Source: Pseudomonas antarctica (GTDB lineage Bacteria > Pseudomonadota > Gammaproteobacteria > Pseudomonadales > Pseudomonadaceae). Taken from it: 64,000 bases of DNA. The DNA is taken from NCBI RefSeq assembly GCF_001647715.1, contig NZ_CP015600.1:2356001-2420000 (forward strand), written 5' to 3'. Under the pieces are notes generated by a model. It searched no databases. It saw only the letters and a list, made by a program, of their open reading frames with translations, and had not been told where the DNA came from. How positions within the stretch are numbered: position 1 is the stretch's first letter; every line of letters starts with the position of its first letter. A program made the translations under genes and the position numbers. Positions 35,430 to 44,968 of this stretch are shown in pieces.

Positions 35430-35574
35430 GGTGTTTCTCCAAATGATGGGGGGAGCTTACTAGAGGCGCATGGCAGGATTCAATCAGTAATTTCTATCGC
35501 GTGAGGGACTTACGGCTATGGGGTGAGTGCCGATATGCTGGTTACACTTTGGTATCTATTGCTAGGACGCGACC

Positions 35575-36324
35575 ATGACTGCCTTGACCCTTGCTGCTGC
35601 GCAAACCACCTCCATCGCGGGTGATGTGCCGGCCAATATCCAGCGGCACCTGGCGTTTATGCAGACGGCGGCGGCGCAGGGCGTGCAGTTGTTGGTGTTT
35701 CCAGAGCTGTCGTTGACCGGGTATGAGCCGGCGCTGGCGGCCGGCCTGGCGATTGCACCCGACGATGTGCTGCTTGAGCCGCTGCGTGACAGGGCGCAGG
35801 CGTTGCGGTTAACGGCGGTGGTGGGCATGCCGATACGTCTGGCGCCCGGGGAAGGCGTGCTGATCGGCGCACTGGTGTTGGGCGCGGACGGTTCGCTGGC
35901 GGTCTACACCAAGCAGCATTTGCACCCGGGCGAAGAAGTGGCGTTTGTCGCGGGGCAGGGTGGTGCAGCCCTCGAGTGGGGGGATGACCGCATTGCGCTG
36001 GCGGTCTGCGCAGACTTTTCCCACGCCAGCCATCCGCGTCAGGCGGCTGAAGCCGGTGCCAATGTGTACGCCGCAGGTGTGCTGATCAGTGAAGGCGGCT
36101 ACGCGACGGACAGTGCGCTCCTGCAGGGTTACGCCGCCGAGCATCGGATGCTGGTGCTGATGGCCAACCACGGTGGCCCATCCGGTGGCTGGGCCTGTGC
36201 GGGTCGCAGTGCCATCTGGTCAGCCGATGGCAGTCTGCTTGCTGCCGCGCCGGGTATTGGCGACGCGCTGGTGATTGCCCGCCGCGATGGCGAGCACTGG
36301 GCTGGGCATGTGGAAGCGCTCTAA
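35575..36324 (+). CDS. Nitrilase-superfamily carbon-nitrogen hydrolase
   Basis: 249 aa. Catalytic triad: Glu in LVFPELSLTGYEPA, Lys in VYTKQHLHPGEEV and Cys in ALAVCADFSHASHP. A cytoplasmic amidase-type enzyme; substrate unknown. It is unrelated in detail to the 295-aa nitrilase at 1947. A GNAT gene begins on the base after its stop codon, so the two are translationally coupled. Confidence 0.87.
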   Translation: MTALTLAAAQTTSIAGDVPANIQRHLAFMQTAAAQGVQLLVFPELSLTGYEPALAAGLAIAPDDVLLEPLRDRAQALRLTAVVGMPIRLAPGEGVLIGALVLGADGSLAVYTKQHLHPGEEVAFVAGQGGAALEWGDDRIALAVCADFSHASHPRQAAEAGANVYAAGVLISEGGYATDSALLQGYAAEHRMLVLMANHGGPSGGWACAGRSAIWSADGSLLAAAPGIGDALVIARRDGEHWAGHVEAL

Positions 36325-36771
36325 ATGGCCTTTCACCTGCGCGCTGCCACAAGCCAGGACCTGCCGTTTGCGCGAACGCTGACCCATGACGCCATGAACC
36401 GCTATTACCAGCAGTACGGTTTGCTGTGGTCTGACAGCGGCTTTGACGTCGCCTGGGCAGGGCGTGAAAACTGGCTGATCTGCAACGATGACAGTGTGAT
36501 GGGGTTTATCAGCGTCAATCGTGATCACAGGGCGCTTTATATACGTGAATTGCACATGCTCGAGCGCTGTCGCAAGCAAGGCGCAGGCAGTTGGGTGTTG
36601 GAGCAAATGGTGCTCAAGGCGCGTGCGCAGGGGTTGGGTCTTTTACGGTTGACCGTGTTCAAGACCAATCCGGCGAGAAGGCTGTATCAGCGCCAGGGGT
36701 TGAGTATCGTCGGGGAAGAGGAGTGCTTCTGGTGCATGGAGCGCGAGTGTCACACAACCCCATTTGACTAA
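36325..36771 (+). CDS. GNAT family N-acetyltransferase
   Basis: 148 aa. Acetyl-CoA-binding region: LHMLERCRKQGAGSWVLEQMVLKA, followed by LLRLTVFKTNPARRLYQRQGLSIVGEE, typical of GNATs. The start codon directly follows the stop of the carbon-nitrogen hydrolase, so coexpression is expected. Acceptor unknown. Confidence 0.87.
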   Translation: MAFHLRAATSQDLPFARTLTHDAMNRYYQQYGLLWSDSGFDVAWAGRENWLICNDDSVMGFISVNRDHRALYIRELHMLERCRKQGAGSWVLEQMVLKARAQGLGLLRLTVFKTNPARRLYQRQGLSIVGEEECFWCMERECHTTPFD

Positions 36772-36806
36772 AACAGGCACGCTGTACGAATAAGCGCATA
36801 CTGCTG

Positions 36807-37046
36807 TCAGGACAGAGCTTGTGTCTCGCAGAGTTGAGCGACAGGTTCGTCCACGATAATCCCTTCTTTCATGCCCAGCAGGACCGCCACCTTATGGGCT
36901 TCCCCACGCCGTCCCTTTTTACGCCCAGCGAGCACTTGATACGTCGTGGCTGGATCGACGCCGTGCTCACGAGCAAACGCTTGAACTGACTTTCCTTGAT
37001 GTTCCAACCAAGCCTTGGCTTGTGCAGCAGTGCGAATACCGGGCAT
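36807..37046 (-). CDS. Small phage-type DNA-binding protein
   Basis: 79 aa. Helix-turn-helix-like segment: AKAWLEHQGKSVQAFAREHGVDPATTYQVLAGRKKGRRGEAHKVAVLLGM, similar to Cro/Cox-type proteins from prophages. Transcribed divergently from the HTH gene at 37128, the layout of a CI/Cro-type switch. No other prophage gene is nearby, so this is probably a residual or domesticated pair. Confidence 0.75.
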   Translation of the reverse strand: MPGIRTAAQAKAWLEHQGKSVQAFAREHGVDPATTYQVLAGRKKGRRGEAHKVAVLLGMKEGIIVDEPVAQLCETQALS

Positions 37047-37089
37047 AGTTCAAAACCGTTCAAGTTTGTGTAAAACGAGATGAGTGTGT

Positions 37090-37103
37090 CACCTCTAGGG
37101 GTG
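37090..37103. promoter_or_regulatory. Candidate operator between divergent HTH genes
   Basis: CACCTCTAGGGGTG is a 14-bp imperfect palindrome (12 of 14 positions match its inverse) placed between the two divergent regulator genes. It is the only obvious dyad in the 81-bp spacer. Confidence 0.4.
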
Positions 37104-37127
37104 TGCCATAAAGGATCATACATCCAA

Positions 37128-37493
37128 ATGAGTGGAATCGGTTCGCGCTTAAGGCAGGAAAGAGAACGTCTTGGCCTGTCTCAGAAGAATTTTGGTGAAA
37201 TAGGCGGCGTTGAAGCTAACGCCCAAGGTAAGTACGAGAGCGGTGGCCGCGCGCCCAAGGCAGACTATTTGTCACGCGTGGCGGAGCGTGGAGTGGACCT
37301 TTTATATGTGCTGACGGGGAGCCCCACTCCCATTCAATTTGAAAACCTGAGTCAGCTTGAAGAAAAGATCCTTGAAAACTACCGAGCCATGTTCAAGGAG
37401 GATCAGGATGCTATCCGTCGATTGACCACCACGTTGGCGGAGCATTCAGCGGCGCATAACAAAAAACCCAAGCCGATGTTCGAGCAAACCTGA
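37128..37493 (+). CDS. XRE-family HTH transcriptional regulator
   Basis: 121 aa. HTH in residues about 5-60 (IGSRLRQERERLGLSQKNFGEIGGVEANAQGKYESGGRAPKADYLSRVAERGVDLLYVLTG), then a short helical tail ending KPKPMFEQT. The ATG at 37128 matches the usual start of this family; the frame is open to 37080. Divergent partner of the 79-aa DNA-binding gene. Targets unknown; it precedes gacA by about 150 nt. Confidence 0.85.
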   Translation: MSGIGSRLRQERERLGLSQKNFGEIGGVEANAQGKYESGGRAPKADYLSRVAERGVDLLYVLTGSPTPIQFENLSQLEEKILENYRAMFKEDQDAIRRLTTTLAEHSAAHNKKPKPMFEQT

Positions 37494-37644
37494 CCTTTTG
37501 CTCAGCATAATCTGCAGTATGTCGCTCGGTAGAAGCCTGTATCCGGCGCAAACTCAATATATATGACGCTTGCAGCTAGGTCTGCGCCCTGGTTTTTTGC
37601 TAAGGTGTTCAGCAACCTATAAGACCATATCGCGAGGTGTCTGC

Positions 37645-38286
37645 TTGATTAGGGTGCTAGTAGTCGATGACCATGATCTCGTTCGTACAGGCATTACACG
37701 AATGCTGGCTGACATCGATGGCCTGCAAGTAGTCGGTCAGGCCGAGTCGGGGGAGGAGTCCCTGATCAAGGCCCGGGAGTTGAAACCCGATGTGGTTTTG
37801 ATGGACGTCAAGATGCCTGGGATCGGCGGTCTTGGTGCCACTACCAAATTATTACGCAGCCACCCGGACATTAAAGTCGTGGTGGTCACCGTGTGCGAGG
37901 AAGACCCGTTTCCCACGCGCCTTCTGCAGGCCGGAGCGGCCGGTTACTTGACCAAGGGCGCAGGCCTGGCAGAGATGGTGCAAGCCATTCGCCTGGTGTT
38001 TGCCGGCCAGCGGTATATCAGCCCGCAGATTGCCCAGCAGTTGGCGATCAAATCCTTCCAGCCTACCAGTGACTCGCCGTTTGATGCGCTGTCGGAGCGT
38101 GAGATCCAGATCGCCTTGATGATCGTCGGTTGCCAGAAAGTGCAGTCGATCTCCGATAAGCTGTGCCTGTCGCCAAAAACCGTCAACACCTACCGCTATC
38201 GCATTTTCGAGAAGCTCGCCATCAGCAGTGATGTTGAATTGACCCTGCTCGCGGTGCGTCACGGCATGGTGGACGCCAGCGCCTGA
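37645..38286 (+). CDS. gacA: GacA global response regulator
   Basis: 213 aa, exact length of GacA. Starts at TTG (37645), as in other pseudomonads, with GAGG 8 nt upstream. Receiver with D8-D9 and phospho-Asp in [21 protein letters not shown]; LuxR-type [48 protein letters not shown]. With GacS it activates the Rsm small RNAs and so secondary metabolism, relevant to a strain carrying the gvg cluster. uvrC begins 1 nt after its stop. Confidence 0.97.
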   Translation: MIRVLVVDDHDLVRTGITRMLADIDGLQVVGQAESGEESLIKARELKPDVVLMDVKMPGIGGLGATTKLLRSHPDIKVVVVTVCEEDPFPTRLLQAGAAGYLTKGAGLAEMVQAIRLVFAGQRYISPQIAQQLAIKSFQPTSDSPFDALSEREIQIALMIVGCQKVQSISDKLCLSPKTVNTYRYRIFEKLAISSDVELTLLAVRHGMVDASA

Positions 38287-38287
38287 C

Positions 38288-40111
38288 ATGACCACACCGT
38301 TTGATCCGAGTGCCTTTCTTTCAACCTGCAGTGGCCGCCCCGGCGTGTACCGCATGTTCGACAGCGAGGCACGCCTGCTTTATGTGGGCAAAGCCAAGAA
38401 CCTGAAAAGCCGTCTGGCGAGCTACTTTCGCAAGACCGGTCTTGCGCCGAAAACCGCCGCCCTGGTGGCGCGTATCGCCCAGGTCGAAACCACCATCACC
38501 GCCAATGAAACCGAAGCGCTGCTGCTTGAGCAGACGCTGATCAAGGAGTGGCGGCCGCCCTACAATATTCTGCTGCGTGACGATAAATCCTATCCCTACG
38601 TGTATTTATCTGACGGTAACTTCCCGCGCCTGAGTATTCACCGTGGCGCGAAGAAGCAGAAGGGCAAGTATTTCGGTCCATACCCCAGCGCCGGCGCAAT
38701 CCGCGAAAGCCTGAGCCTGCTGCAAAAGACCTTTTTCGTGCGTCAGTGCGAAGACAGCTTCTACAAAAACCGCACGCGGCCTTGCCTGCAATACCAGATC
38801 AAACGCTGCAAGGCGCCCTGTGTCGGCCTGGTTGACCCGGCGGAGTACGCCGAGGATGTGCGCCATTCGGTGATGTTCCTGGAAGGGCGCAGCAATGCGC
38901 TTACCGATGAGCTTTCCGGCGCCATGGAGCAGGCCGCCAGCACCCTGGATTTCGAGCGCGCCGCTGAACTGCGCGACCAGATCTCCTTGCTGCGCCGCGT
39001 GCAGGACCAGCAAAGCATGGAGGGCGGCACGGGTGACGTCGATGTGATCGCCGCGTTCGTCAACCCGGGCGGCGCCTGTGTGCACCTGATCAGCGTGCGT
39101 GGCGGGCGAGTGCTGGGCAGCAAGAATTTCTTCCCGCAGACCGGTATCGACGAGGACGTGGCCGAAGTCATGGCCGCGTTCCTTGGCCAATACTACGTCA
39201 GCAGCCCCGAGCGCGACTTGCCGTCCGAACTGATCGTCAACGTGGTGCACGAAGACTTCCCCACGCTGATCGAAGCGATCCACGGGCTGCGCGGCCGCGA
39301 GCTGGACATCAGCCACCGCGTACGCGGCACGCGCGCGCGCTGGCAGCAATTGGCGGTGACCAACGCCGAACAGGCCTTGAGCGCACGCCTGGCGAATCGA
39401 CAGCACGTGGCTGCGCGGTTTGACGCCTTGGCCGAAGTCCTTAACCTGGACGAGCCGCCCCAGCGCCTGGAGTGCTACGACATCAGCCACTCCAGCGGCG
39501 AAGCCACCGTGGCGTCCTGCGTGGTGTTCGGGCCGGAAGGACCGATCAAATCCGATTACCGGCGCTACAACATCGAAGGCGTCACCGCCGGCGATGACTA
39601 CGCCGCCATGCACCAGGCCCTCACGCGGCGCTTCAGCAAATTGAAGGACGGGGAGGGCAAACTCCCCGATATCCTGCTGGTAGACGGTGGCAAGGGCCAG
39701 TTGTCCATGGCCCGTGACGTGCTCAACGAGCTGGCCGTTCCCGATCTGATTCTGCTGGGTGTTGCCAAAGGCGCCACGCGCAAGGCCGGTTTCGAAACGT
39801 TGTACTTGAATGATGCCGCGCATGAGTTCACCTTGAAAGGTGACTCACCTGCGTTGCACTTGATTCAACAGATCCGCGACGAAGCCCACCGTTTTGCCAT
39901 CACCGGCCACCGTGCCCGCCGTGGCAAAACCCGCCGAACCTCAACCCTGGAAGGGGTCGCAGGCGTTGGTCCGACCCGTCGGCGTGACCTGCTTAAACAT
40001 TTTGGTGGCTTGCAGGAGCTATCCCGTGCCAGCATTGAAGAAATTGCCAAAGCACCCGGTATCAGTAAAAAGCTCGCTGAGTTGATTTATGCAAGTCTGC
40101 ACAGCGAGTAG
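38288..40111 (+). CDS. uvrC: Excinuclease ABC subunit C
   Basis: 607 aa, full length. N-terminal GIY-YIG nuclease ([28 protein letters not shown]), UvrBC-interacting UVR motif ([29 protein letters not shown]), C-terminal RNase H-like nuclease ([20 protein letters not shown]) and tandem helix-hairpin-helix ([21 protein letters not shown]). It makes both incisions in nucleotide excision repair with UvrB. The gacA-uvrC order is conserved in gamma-proteobacteria. Confidence 0.98.
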   Translation: MTTPFDPSAFLSTCSGRPGVYRMFDSEARLLYVGKAKNLKSRLASYFRKTGLAPKTAALVARIAQVETTITANETEALLLEQTLIKEWRPPYNILLRDDKSYPYVYLSDGNFPRLSIHRGAKKQKGKYFGPYPSAGAIRESLSLLQKTFFVRQCEDSFYKNRTRPCLQYQIKRCKAPCVGLVDPAEYAEDVRHSVMFLEGRSNALTDELSGAMEQAASTLDFERAAELRDQISLLRRVQDQQSMEGGTGDVDVIAAFVNPGGACVHLISVRGGRVLGSKNFFPQTGIDEDVAEVMAAFLGQYYVSSPERDLPSELIVNVVHEDFPTLIEAIHGLRGRELDISHRVRGTRARWQQLAVTNAEQALSARLANRQHVAARFDALAEVLNLDEPPQRLECYDISHSSGEATVASCVVFGPEGPIKSDYRRYNIEGVTAGDDYAAMHQALTRRFSKLKDGEGKLPDILLVDGGKGQLSMARDVLNELAVPDLILLGVAKGATRKAGFETLYLNDAAHEFTLKGDSPALHLIQQIRDEAHRFAITGHRARRGKTRRTSTLEGVAGVGPTRRRDLLKHFGGLQELSRASIEEIAKAPGISKKLAELIYASLHSE

Positions 40112-40143
40112 AATGCCTTCTCACCTCGTAGCCAGTTGTGCCG

Positions 40144-40704
40144 ATGAATATCCCTAATCTGATTACCGTTCTACGCGTCCTGCTCATTCCGATTTTCATT
40201 TTGTTGTTCTATTTGCCTTACGAATGGAGCTATGCCGCGTCCAGTTCGGTGTTTGCTTTTGCGGCGGCGACCGACTGGCTCGATGGCTACCTGGCGCGCC
40301 GCCTCGAACAGAGCACGCCCTTCGGCGCGTTCCTGGACCCGGTGGCCGACAAACTGATGGTGGCCGTCGCCCTGGTCCTGCTGGTGCAGGAACACGGCAA
40401 CCTGTGGCTGACCCTGCCGGCCGCGGTGATTATCGGCCGCGAGATTGTCGTCTCGGCCCTGCGCGAATGGATGGCCGAAATCGGCGCCCGCGCCCACGTG
40501 GCCGTTTCCAACATGGGCAAATGGAAAACCGCCGCGCAGATGCTCGCGTTGGTGATTCTGCTGGCCAACCCCTCGGACTTCTCCTTCTGGGTTCTGATGG
40601 GCTATGCCTTGCTGCTCGTCGCCGCTGGCCTGACGTTGTGGTCCATGCTCCAGTATTTGCGCGCTGCCTGGCCTCACCTGCGCACCACCGTTGAAAAGAA
40701 ATAA
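40144..40704 (+). CDS. pgsA: CDP-diacylglycerol-glycerol-3-phosphate 3-phosphatidyltransferase
   Basis: 186 aa with four or more membrane helices. The CDP-alcohol phosphotransferase motif is [31 protein letters not shown] (D-G-A-R-G-D-D pattern). It makes phosphatidylglycerol phosphate at the inner membrane. The start at 40144 gives [16 protein letters not shown], as in orthologues; a GTG lies at 40138. Position after uvrC and before tRNA-Gly is typical of Pseudomonas. Confidence 0.97.
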   Translation: MNIPNLITVLRVLLIPIFILLFYLPYEWSYAASSSVFAFAAATDWLDGYLARRLEQSTPFGAFLDPVADKLMVAVALVLLVQEHGNLWLTLPAAVIIGREIVVSALREWMAEIGARAHVAVSNMGKWKTAAQMLALVILLANPSDFSFWVLMGYALLLVAAGLTLWSMLQYLRAAWPHLRTTVEKK

Positions 40705-40724
40705 AACTTTTTTGAATCAAGGGG

Positions 40725-40752
40725 TTGACGGGGGTTCTGGATTCTATAGAAT
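40725..40752 (+). promoter_or_regulatory. tRNA-Gly promoter
   Basis: TTGACG at 40725-40730 and TAGAAT at 40747-40752 with a 16-nt spacer; the tRNA starts 16 nt downstream. The boxes match a sigma-70 promoter, and a GC-rich stretch of discriminator type is not evident. Confidence 0.65.
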
Positions 40753-40767
40753 GCACACCACCAAGAC

Positions 40768-40843
<76 letters not shown>

Positions 40844-40886
40844 AATATAGATCCACAGATGCCCACTGGGCGCTGGGGTCAACGAC

Positions 40887-40910
40887 AAAAGACGCTTAGG
40901 CGTCTTTTTT
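40887..40910 (+). terminator. Terminator after tRNA-Gly
   Basis: AAAAGACGC-TTA-GGCGTCTTTTTT: a 9-bp stem including A-U pairs, a 3-nt loop and a T run, 43 nt after the tRNA. A standard intrinsic terminator. Confidence 0.9.
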
Positions 40911-41238
40911 CGTTTCTGCGCAAAGCCACTGGCATCCAGGGCAATCCGGTACGAACCTGTACAGGATTAAGCGCAGGGCGGGCCAGTTCGAATCCGTCTG
41001 GTGACGGGCTCCGCTCGAGTCTCCAGGTGGGCATCAGGTGCTGACGCTCTAGCAGGCGCTCATCGCGCCTCTCTCGGCATTCAGCATTCGGCCAGCCGGA
41101 ATCACAAACAAAAACCATAGCCTCTCCTCATATTGAAATGTTTGGAGTGGTTTAGTGTGCAGGTCGTCTCGCGAAGGAACCGCAGCAGTCGACGTGCCAT
41201 TTATCGTTGTCATTGATTCACCCTCAAGGAGCTACACC
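40911..41238. other. Non-coding stretch between tRNA-Gly terminator and nuclease gene
   Basis: About 330 bp. It includes a GTTCGAATCC segment near 40985 that recalls a tRNA T-loop, but flanking bases cannot form a T stem, so no second tRNA is called. A minus-strand frame (41118 to 40879) has a good GAGGAG site but runs into the terminator and is probably not a gene. CAAGGAG before 41239 is the ribosome site of the nuclease gene. Confidence 0.5.
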
Positions 41239-42078
41239 ATGCAAGGAAGTATGAAGTTCAAGCACCTGGCGTTTCTGTTGATCCCGCTCGTTGCGGCCTG
41301 TACGACGCCTGATAGAACACGCGAATCCGCTATCACTCCCCAGCCGCAGCAGGCATTGCCGTTCGATAACTGTTCGGTGGGGTGCCCCGCTGGCGGCAGT
41401 CCCCTGACGTTGAACCGTCAGGCGTACACGTTGAACAACAATGGCTCGACCAAGTTTGCGAACTGGGTCTCGTACAAAATCACCAAGGACACCCCGGCCA
41501 GCGGTCGCCCGCGCGACTGGAAGACAGACCCGGATATCCCCGCAGGGGAAACCCTCGACCCGGTGGACTACAACGGCGCCAATGTCGCGCTCAAAGTCGA
41601 CCGTGGCCATCAGGCCAATCTCGCTTCGATGGCCGGCGTCCCTGACTGGCAGACCCTCAATTACCTGTCCAATATCACGCCGCAAAAGGCCGAGCTTAAC
41701 CAGGGGCCCTGGGCGCATCTTGAAGACCAGGAGCGCAACCTCAGCAAAGCGCCAGGCATCGACCAAGTGTATGTCGCCACCGGGCCTTTGTATGAGCATT
41801 TTGTCGGCACGCTGCCGGGGACGAACAAGGTCCATACCATTCCAAGTGGGTACTGGAAAATCATCTTCGTTGGCAGCTCACCTGAAAACGGCATGTATGC
41901 TTCGTTTGTGATGAATCAGGAAACGCCCAAAGGTGCGAACTTCTGTGATTATCAGGTGACGGTTGATCACATCGAAGAGCGCTCCGGGCTTACGTTCTGG
42001 AGTCAATTGCCGCAGCCGGTGCAGGCCGCGCTGAAGGCGAAGCAAGGCCAATTGCCGAGCCGAATCGGCTGTAAATAG
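41239..42078 (+). CDS. DNA/RNA non-specific endonuclease lipoprotein
   Basis: 279 aa. Signal peptide ends in a lipobox LVAAC near residue 20. The NUC-family core carries LKVDRGHQANLASM (DRGH motif with the catalytic His) and the downstream NYLSNITPQKAELNQGPWAHLE with the metal-binding Asn. It probably degrades nucleic acids in the envelope or outside the cell. CAAGGAG lies before the ATG at 41239. Confidence 0.9.
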   Translation: MQGSMKFKHLAFLLIPLVAACTTPDRTRESAITPQPQQALPFDNCSVGCPAGGSPLTLNRQAYTLNNNGSTKFANWVSYKITKDTPASGRPRDWKTDPDIPAGETLDPVDYNGANVALKVDRGHQANLASMAGVPDWQTLNYLSNITPQKAELNQGPWAHLEDQERNLSKAPGIDQVYVATGPLYEHFVGTLPGTNKVHTIPSGYWKIIFVGSSPENGMYASFVMNQETPKGANFCDYQVTVDHIEERSGLTFWSQLPQPVQAALKAKQGQLPSRIGCK

Positions 42079-42167
42079 CCGTGTAAAACGCTGAACCGGG
42101 GCTGCCGTTCCTTGGCGGCCAAGGTTTTGCGACGTGCGCGCGTTGATTGTGCTGAAACGCTCTGCGA

Positions 42168-42473
42168 TCAATACACGCCGTCAAGCTGCGCCTGCCTGAG
42201 CAAATCACGTGCGTGGTCCGCGCGTAATATCAGCGTCATTTGCCGTTCCTCGACGATAATTTCCACCACGATCAATACGCAGATCATCGGTGCGGTCACC
42301 AGCCAGTGGCAGTAGCACTGGGTGCCCAGGGTCACGCAGAGGCCCACAATCCACAACACCATTACCCACTTGGGCGCGCATTGCTGCAGTGGAACCCAGA
42401 CGCGCTGCAGTTTTTTCAAGCGCAGCGTGTGCAGTCTTAACGACGCCTCAAGTCGGGCCAAGTCATTGCTCAT
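42168..42473 (-). CDS. Small membrane protein of unknown function
   Basis: 101 aa. Two membrane helices: WVMVLWIVGLCVTLGTQC and LVTAPMICVLIVVEIIV, with a basic coiled N-terminus (LEASLRLHTLRLKKLQRVW). Its ATG overlaps the stop of the 68-aa gene upstream by 4 nt. It belongs to the operon with the two-component system at 42694-44501 and may be controlled by it or act as an accessory sensor. No family recognised. Confidence 0.65.
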   Translation of the reverse strand: MSNDLARLEASLRLHTLRLKKLQRVWVPLQQCAPKWVMVLWIVGLCVTLGTQCYCHWLVTAPMICVLIVVEIIVEERQMTLILRADHARDLLRQAQLDGVY

Positions 42474-42676
42474 GTTGACACTCGCTCAACGGCACGGGTG
42501 CAGCCTGGGAGTGTTCTTCCGAGCCAGGACAGGTTGACGCGCTCAACTTCTACCCACTGCTCGCCGGCGGGTTTTGCGCGACAGCTCTTGAACGCAATAC
42601 ACACGTGCCGGGCATCCAACAAAGCAAAATGCCTGTAGCCGGTGGTTTTCCTGAATGCCCAGGAAAAGATACGCAT
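42470..42676 (-). CDS. Small hypothetical protein
   Basis: 68 aa, basic, starting MRIFSWAFRKTTGYRHFALL. No membrane span or motif recognised. Starts 18 nt after the kinase gene stop; GAGGTACCGCG lies upstream of its ATG. Overlaps the following membrane-protein gene by ATGA. The tight packing in the operon supports it as a real gene. Confidence 0.6.
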   Translation of the reverse strand: MRIFSWAFRKTTGYRHFALLDARHVCIAFKSCRAKPAGEQWVEVERVNLSWLGRTLPGCTRAVERVST

Positions 42677-42693
42677 CGCGGTACCTCGTTAAA

Positions 42694-43755
42694 TCAAACA
42701 TGCCAACTGAGTTCGAACAGCGTGCCGCCGTTTTCCATGCGCCGGCAGGTCACGGCGCCGCCATGGGCGAGGGCGATGGCGCGTACCACCGCAAGGCCCA
42801 GGCCGCTGCCGCCTTGGGCGCGTGAACGGGAGTTTTCGCCGCGTTGGAAGGCTTCGAACAAATGCGTCGCGAAGCGTTCGTCGATACCGGGGCCGTCATC
42901 GCGCACACGCAGGTAGTTGAAGCCGTCGCGGGTACTCAGGTGCACGATCACGTTTCCGGGTGTCGCATGCCGCCGGATATTGTCCAAAAGAGCCAGCAGC
43001 GCCTGACGGATTCTTGCGGGGTCGCAGCGCATCGTGCGGCGTTGCAGGTCCAGTTGCAGGACAAAACCGACAGCGGTGAGGCTGGGTTCGAACAGCCGCA
43101 CATCGTCCTCAATGCCCGTGGCCAGGTCGGCTTCCTGCAGGTTGAGCTCCAGGTAGCCACTGTCGGCCAAGCCGACCACCCGCAAGTCCTCGATCAAGCG
43201 TGTCAGGCCCTCTACCTGGCCCAGCAAGCTGTAGAACTGCGCGGTGTCCGGTTCGAACACGCCTTCGGCCAAGCCTTGCAGGCGCCCACGCAAGATGGTC
43301 AGCGGTGTGCGCAGCTCATGGGCAATTGCGGCATTCCAGAACGCCTGTTCCTGCGCCATACGCTGCAAACGTTTAGCCATGCTGTTGAAATCGTCCACCA
43401 GGATGGCCGCTTCGCCGATTGACTGGTCACCGGCAACGGCTTGTACATCCAGGTCGCCGTCGGCCAGTTTGCGCAGGTTCTCGGCCACGGAGTTCAACGG
43501 CATCAGAATCCGTCGAGACAGCTTCAAGGCCACAATCGAGCCCACTGCCAGGCTCACGCACGTGGTCAAAGCCATCCACACCCATTCAACGTTGGCGGGC
43601 AGCCACTCATCCACTTCTTCGTCCGTGAGTGGCCAGTACGTCCATAGCAACGCATAGAAAATATAGGAGCCGATCACCGCCAGGGCGATCACGCACAACA
43701 CCACGGCGGACATGGACAGGATGATCTGGCGGCTCAAGCCATTGAGCCCCTTCAC
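42694..43755 (-). CDS. Sensor histidine kinase (BaeS/CpxA type)
   Basis: 353 aa. Two membrane helices (about 8-35 and 55-80), HAMP, HisKA with the phospho-His in NAAIAHELRTPLTILRGRL, and HATPase with N box (LLALLDNIRRHATPGN), G1 (VRDDGPGIDERF) and G2 (GGSGLGLAVVRAI). The start overlaps the regulator stop by 4 nt (ATGA), so they form a pair. Signal unknown; short periplasmic loop. Confidence 0.92.
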   Translation of the reverse strand: MKGLNGLSRQIILSMSAVVLCVIALAVIGSYIFYALLWTYWPLTDEEVDEWLPANVEWVWMALTTCVSLAVGSIVALKLSRRILMPLNSVAENLRKLADGDLDVQAVAGDQSIGEAAILVDDFNSMAKRLQRMAQEQAFWNAAIAHELRTPLTILRGRLQGLAEGVFEPDTAQFYSLLGQVEGLTRLIEDLRVVGLADSGYLELNLQEADLATGIEDDVRLFEPSLTAVGFVLQLDLQRRTMRCDPARIRQALLALLDNIRRHATPGNVIVHLSTRDGFNYLRVRDDGPGIDERFATHLFEAFQRGENSRSRAQGGSGLGLAVVRAIALAHGGAVTCRRMENGGTLFELSWHV

Positions 43756-44501
43756 GCGACACTCCCAAACCGGTAGCCAACCCCTCGGATACAGGTGGGT
43801 ACGCCTTGTAACCCGAGGTCTTCGAGCTTGCGGCGCAATTTGCTGATATGGCTGTCGACCGTCCGCTCCAGGCTGTCACTTTCCGGTGAACACTGGGCCA
43901 GCAGTTCGGCGCGGCTGAACACTCTTTTCGGCGCCTTGGCCAGTTGGGCCAGCAACCTGAACTCAGTCACCGTCAATGCCAGCGGCACTCTGCGGCCGGC
44001 GAGGGTCACCGTGACTTCATAGCTTTCAAGATCAATTTCAAACGCGTCCACCCGCAGCACTGTGGGGCTGGCGCGGTAGTGGTAATCGATGGAACGTCTG
44101 AGTACAGCCTGGGTGCGCGCGACGACTTCGGCCGGGTTGAACGGTTTGACGATGTAGTCGTCGGCCCCGATGCGCAGGCCCATCAGCTTGTCCATATCCT
44201 GGTCCTGCGCCGTCAGCATGATCACCGGCGTATGGCCGCGATGGCGCACTTCGGCAAGCACCTGCCAGCCATCCACGTGAGGCATCAGCACATCCAGCAG
44301 CACCAGGTCCGGCTTGAGCGCCAGGTGCATTTCCAGGGCCTGTCGGCCGTCACGTGCGTGTGCGGTGCGAAAGCCACTGCGTTTGAGATAGGCAATCAGG
44401 ATGTCGGCAATTTCAGGTTCATCTTCGGCAATCAGCACGAGTGCCTGGGTTTCTCTGGCGCTCTCCGGACGGGGCATCGGTGCTACGGGAAAATCAGTCA
44501 T
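43752..44501 (-). CDS. OmpR-family response regulator (BaeR-like)
   Basis: 249 aa. Receiver with the phospho-Asp in LVLLDVLMPHVDGWQVL and Lys in DDYIVKPFNPAEVV, then an OmpR winged helix (LTVTEFRLLAQLAKAPKRVFSRAELL...TVDSHISKLRRKLEDLG). The start at 44501 (MTDFPVAPMPRP) is chosen because the longer frame from 44696 has low-complexity upstream residues. First gene of a four-gene minus-strand operon. Confidence 0.9.
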   Translation of the reverse strand: MTDFPVAPMPRPESARETQALVLIAEDEPEIADILIAYLKRSGFRTAHARDGRQALEMHLALKPDLVLLDVLMPHVDGWQVLAEVRHRGHTPVIMLTAQDQDMDKLMGLRIGADDYIVKPFNPAEVVARTQAVLRRSIDYHYRASPTVLRVDAFEIDLESYEVTVTLAGRRVPLALTVTEFRLLAQLAKAPKRVFSRAELLAQCSPESDSLERTVDSHISKLRRKLEDLGLQGVPTCIRGVGYRFGSVA

Positions 44502-44716
44502 GGTCTGCTCGGTGAATACGCTGCGAGCCTTTGCGTCCGTGTGCTCGCGCTTATCTGCCTTGTCGTGGCTGCCGGTCCATGGCCACGTTGCCAAGTAGTG
44601 ATCATAGCGTCTGGGTGAGGGTGCCCAGCAGCTGTTTCTCCTGGTAAGCCTGCGCGACAGGGCGCTACGGCGATCGCAATTGTGCGTAATCAACATGCAC
44701 TTTCATGGGAGGTTTT

Positions 44717-44875
44717 GTGGAGAAACGATGGAGACGGGCAATAATTTTGCCCGCCGTGCTCATCACCGCCGTTTTTGCCATCCAGTGCCTGCGAGTGAGT
44801 CCAGGACCTGTAGCGATTTGGATCAGGATTTATGGAAGTGGCAGCGATAGCGGTGGATTGACGATCAATACGTAA
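44717..44875 (+). CDS. Candidate small membrane protein (52 aa)
   Basis: A GTG at 44717 has GGGAGG four nt upstream and opens a 52-codon frame. It contains one hydrophobic segment (AIILPAVLITAVFAIQCL) after a basic start (EKRWRR) and ends SGGLTINT. It sits in the 467-bp gap between the regulator and the binding-protein gene. The site and membrane profile favour a real gene, but no relative is recognised and the GTG start is a weakness. Confidence 0.45.
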   Translation: MEKRWRRAIILPAVLITAVFAIQCLRVSPGPVAIWIRIYGSGSDSGGLTINT

Positions 44876-44968
44876 AAGTCCAGTATGGAATTATAAGTAC
44901 AAATACAGGGTTCACTTCTCCCTTTCTTCGCGCTTGCCAAACCAACAACAACTTGCGAGACAACGATC

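Noticed and set aside
40975..41000. Possible second tRNA or tRNA remnant (GTTCGAATCC)
   Set aside because: Flanking bases do not form a T stem, and no acceptor or anticodon arms were found.
40879..41118. 79-codon minus-strand frame with a GAGGAG site at the tRNA-Gly terminator
   Set aside because: It runs into the tRNA terminator, has no recognisable domain and is probably chance sequence in GC-rich DNA.
40844..41238. Integration (att) site of a genomic island at tRNA-Gly
   Set aside because: No duplicate of the tRNA 3' end and no integrase gene were seen in the window.
44695..44860. Alternative ATG frame in the 44.7-kb gap
   Set aside because: Its peptide is rich in His, Arg and Cys without a hydrophobic segment; the overlapping GTG frame has the better ribosome site and membrane profile.
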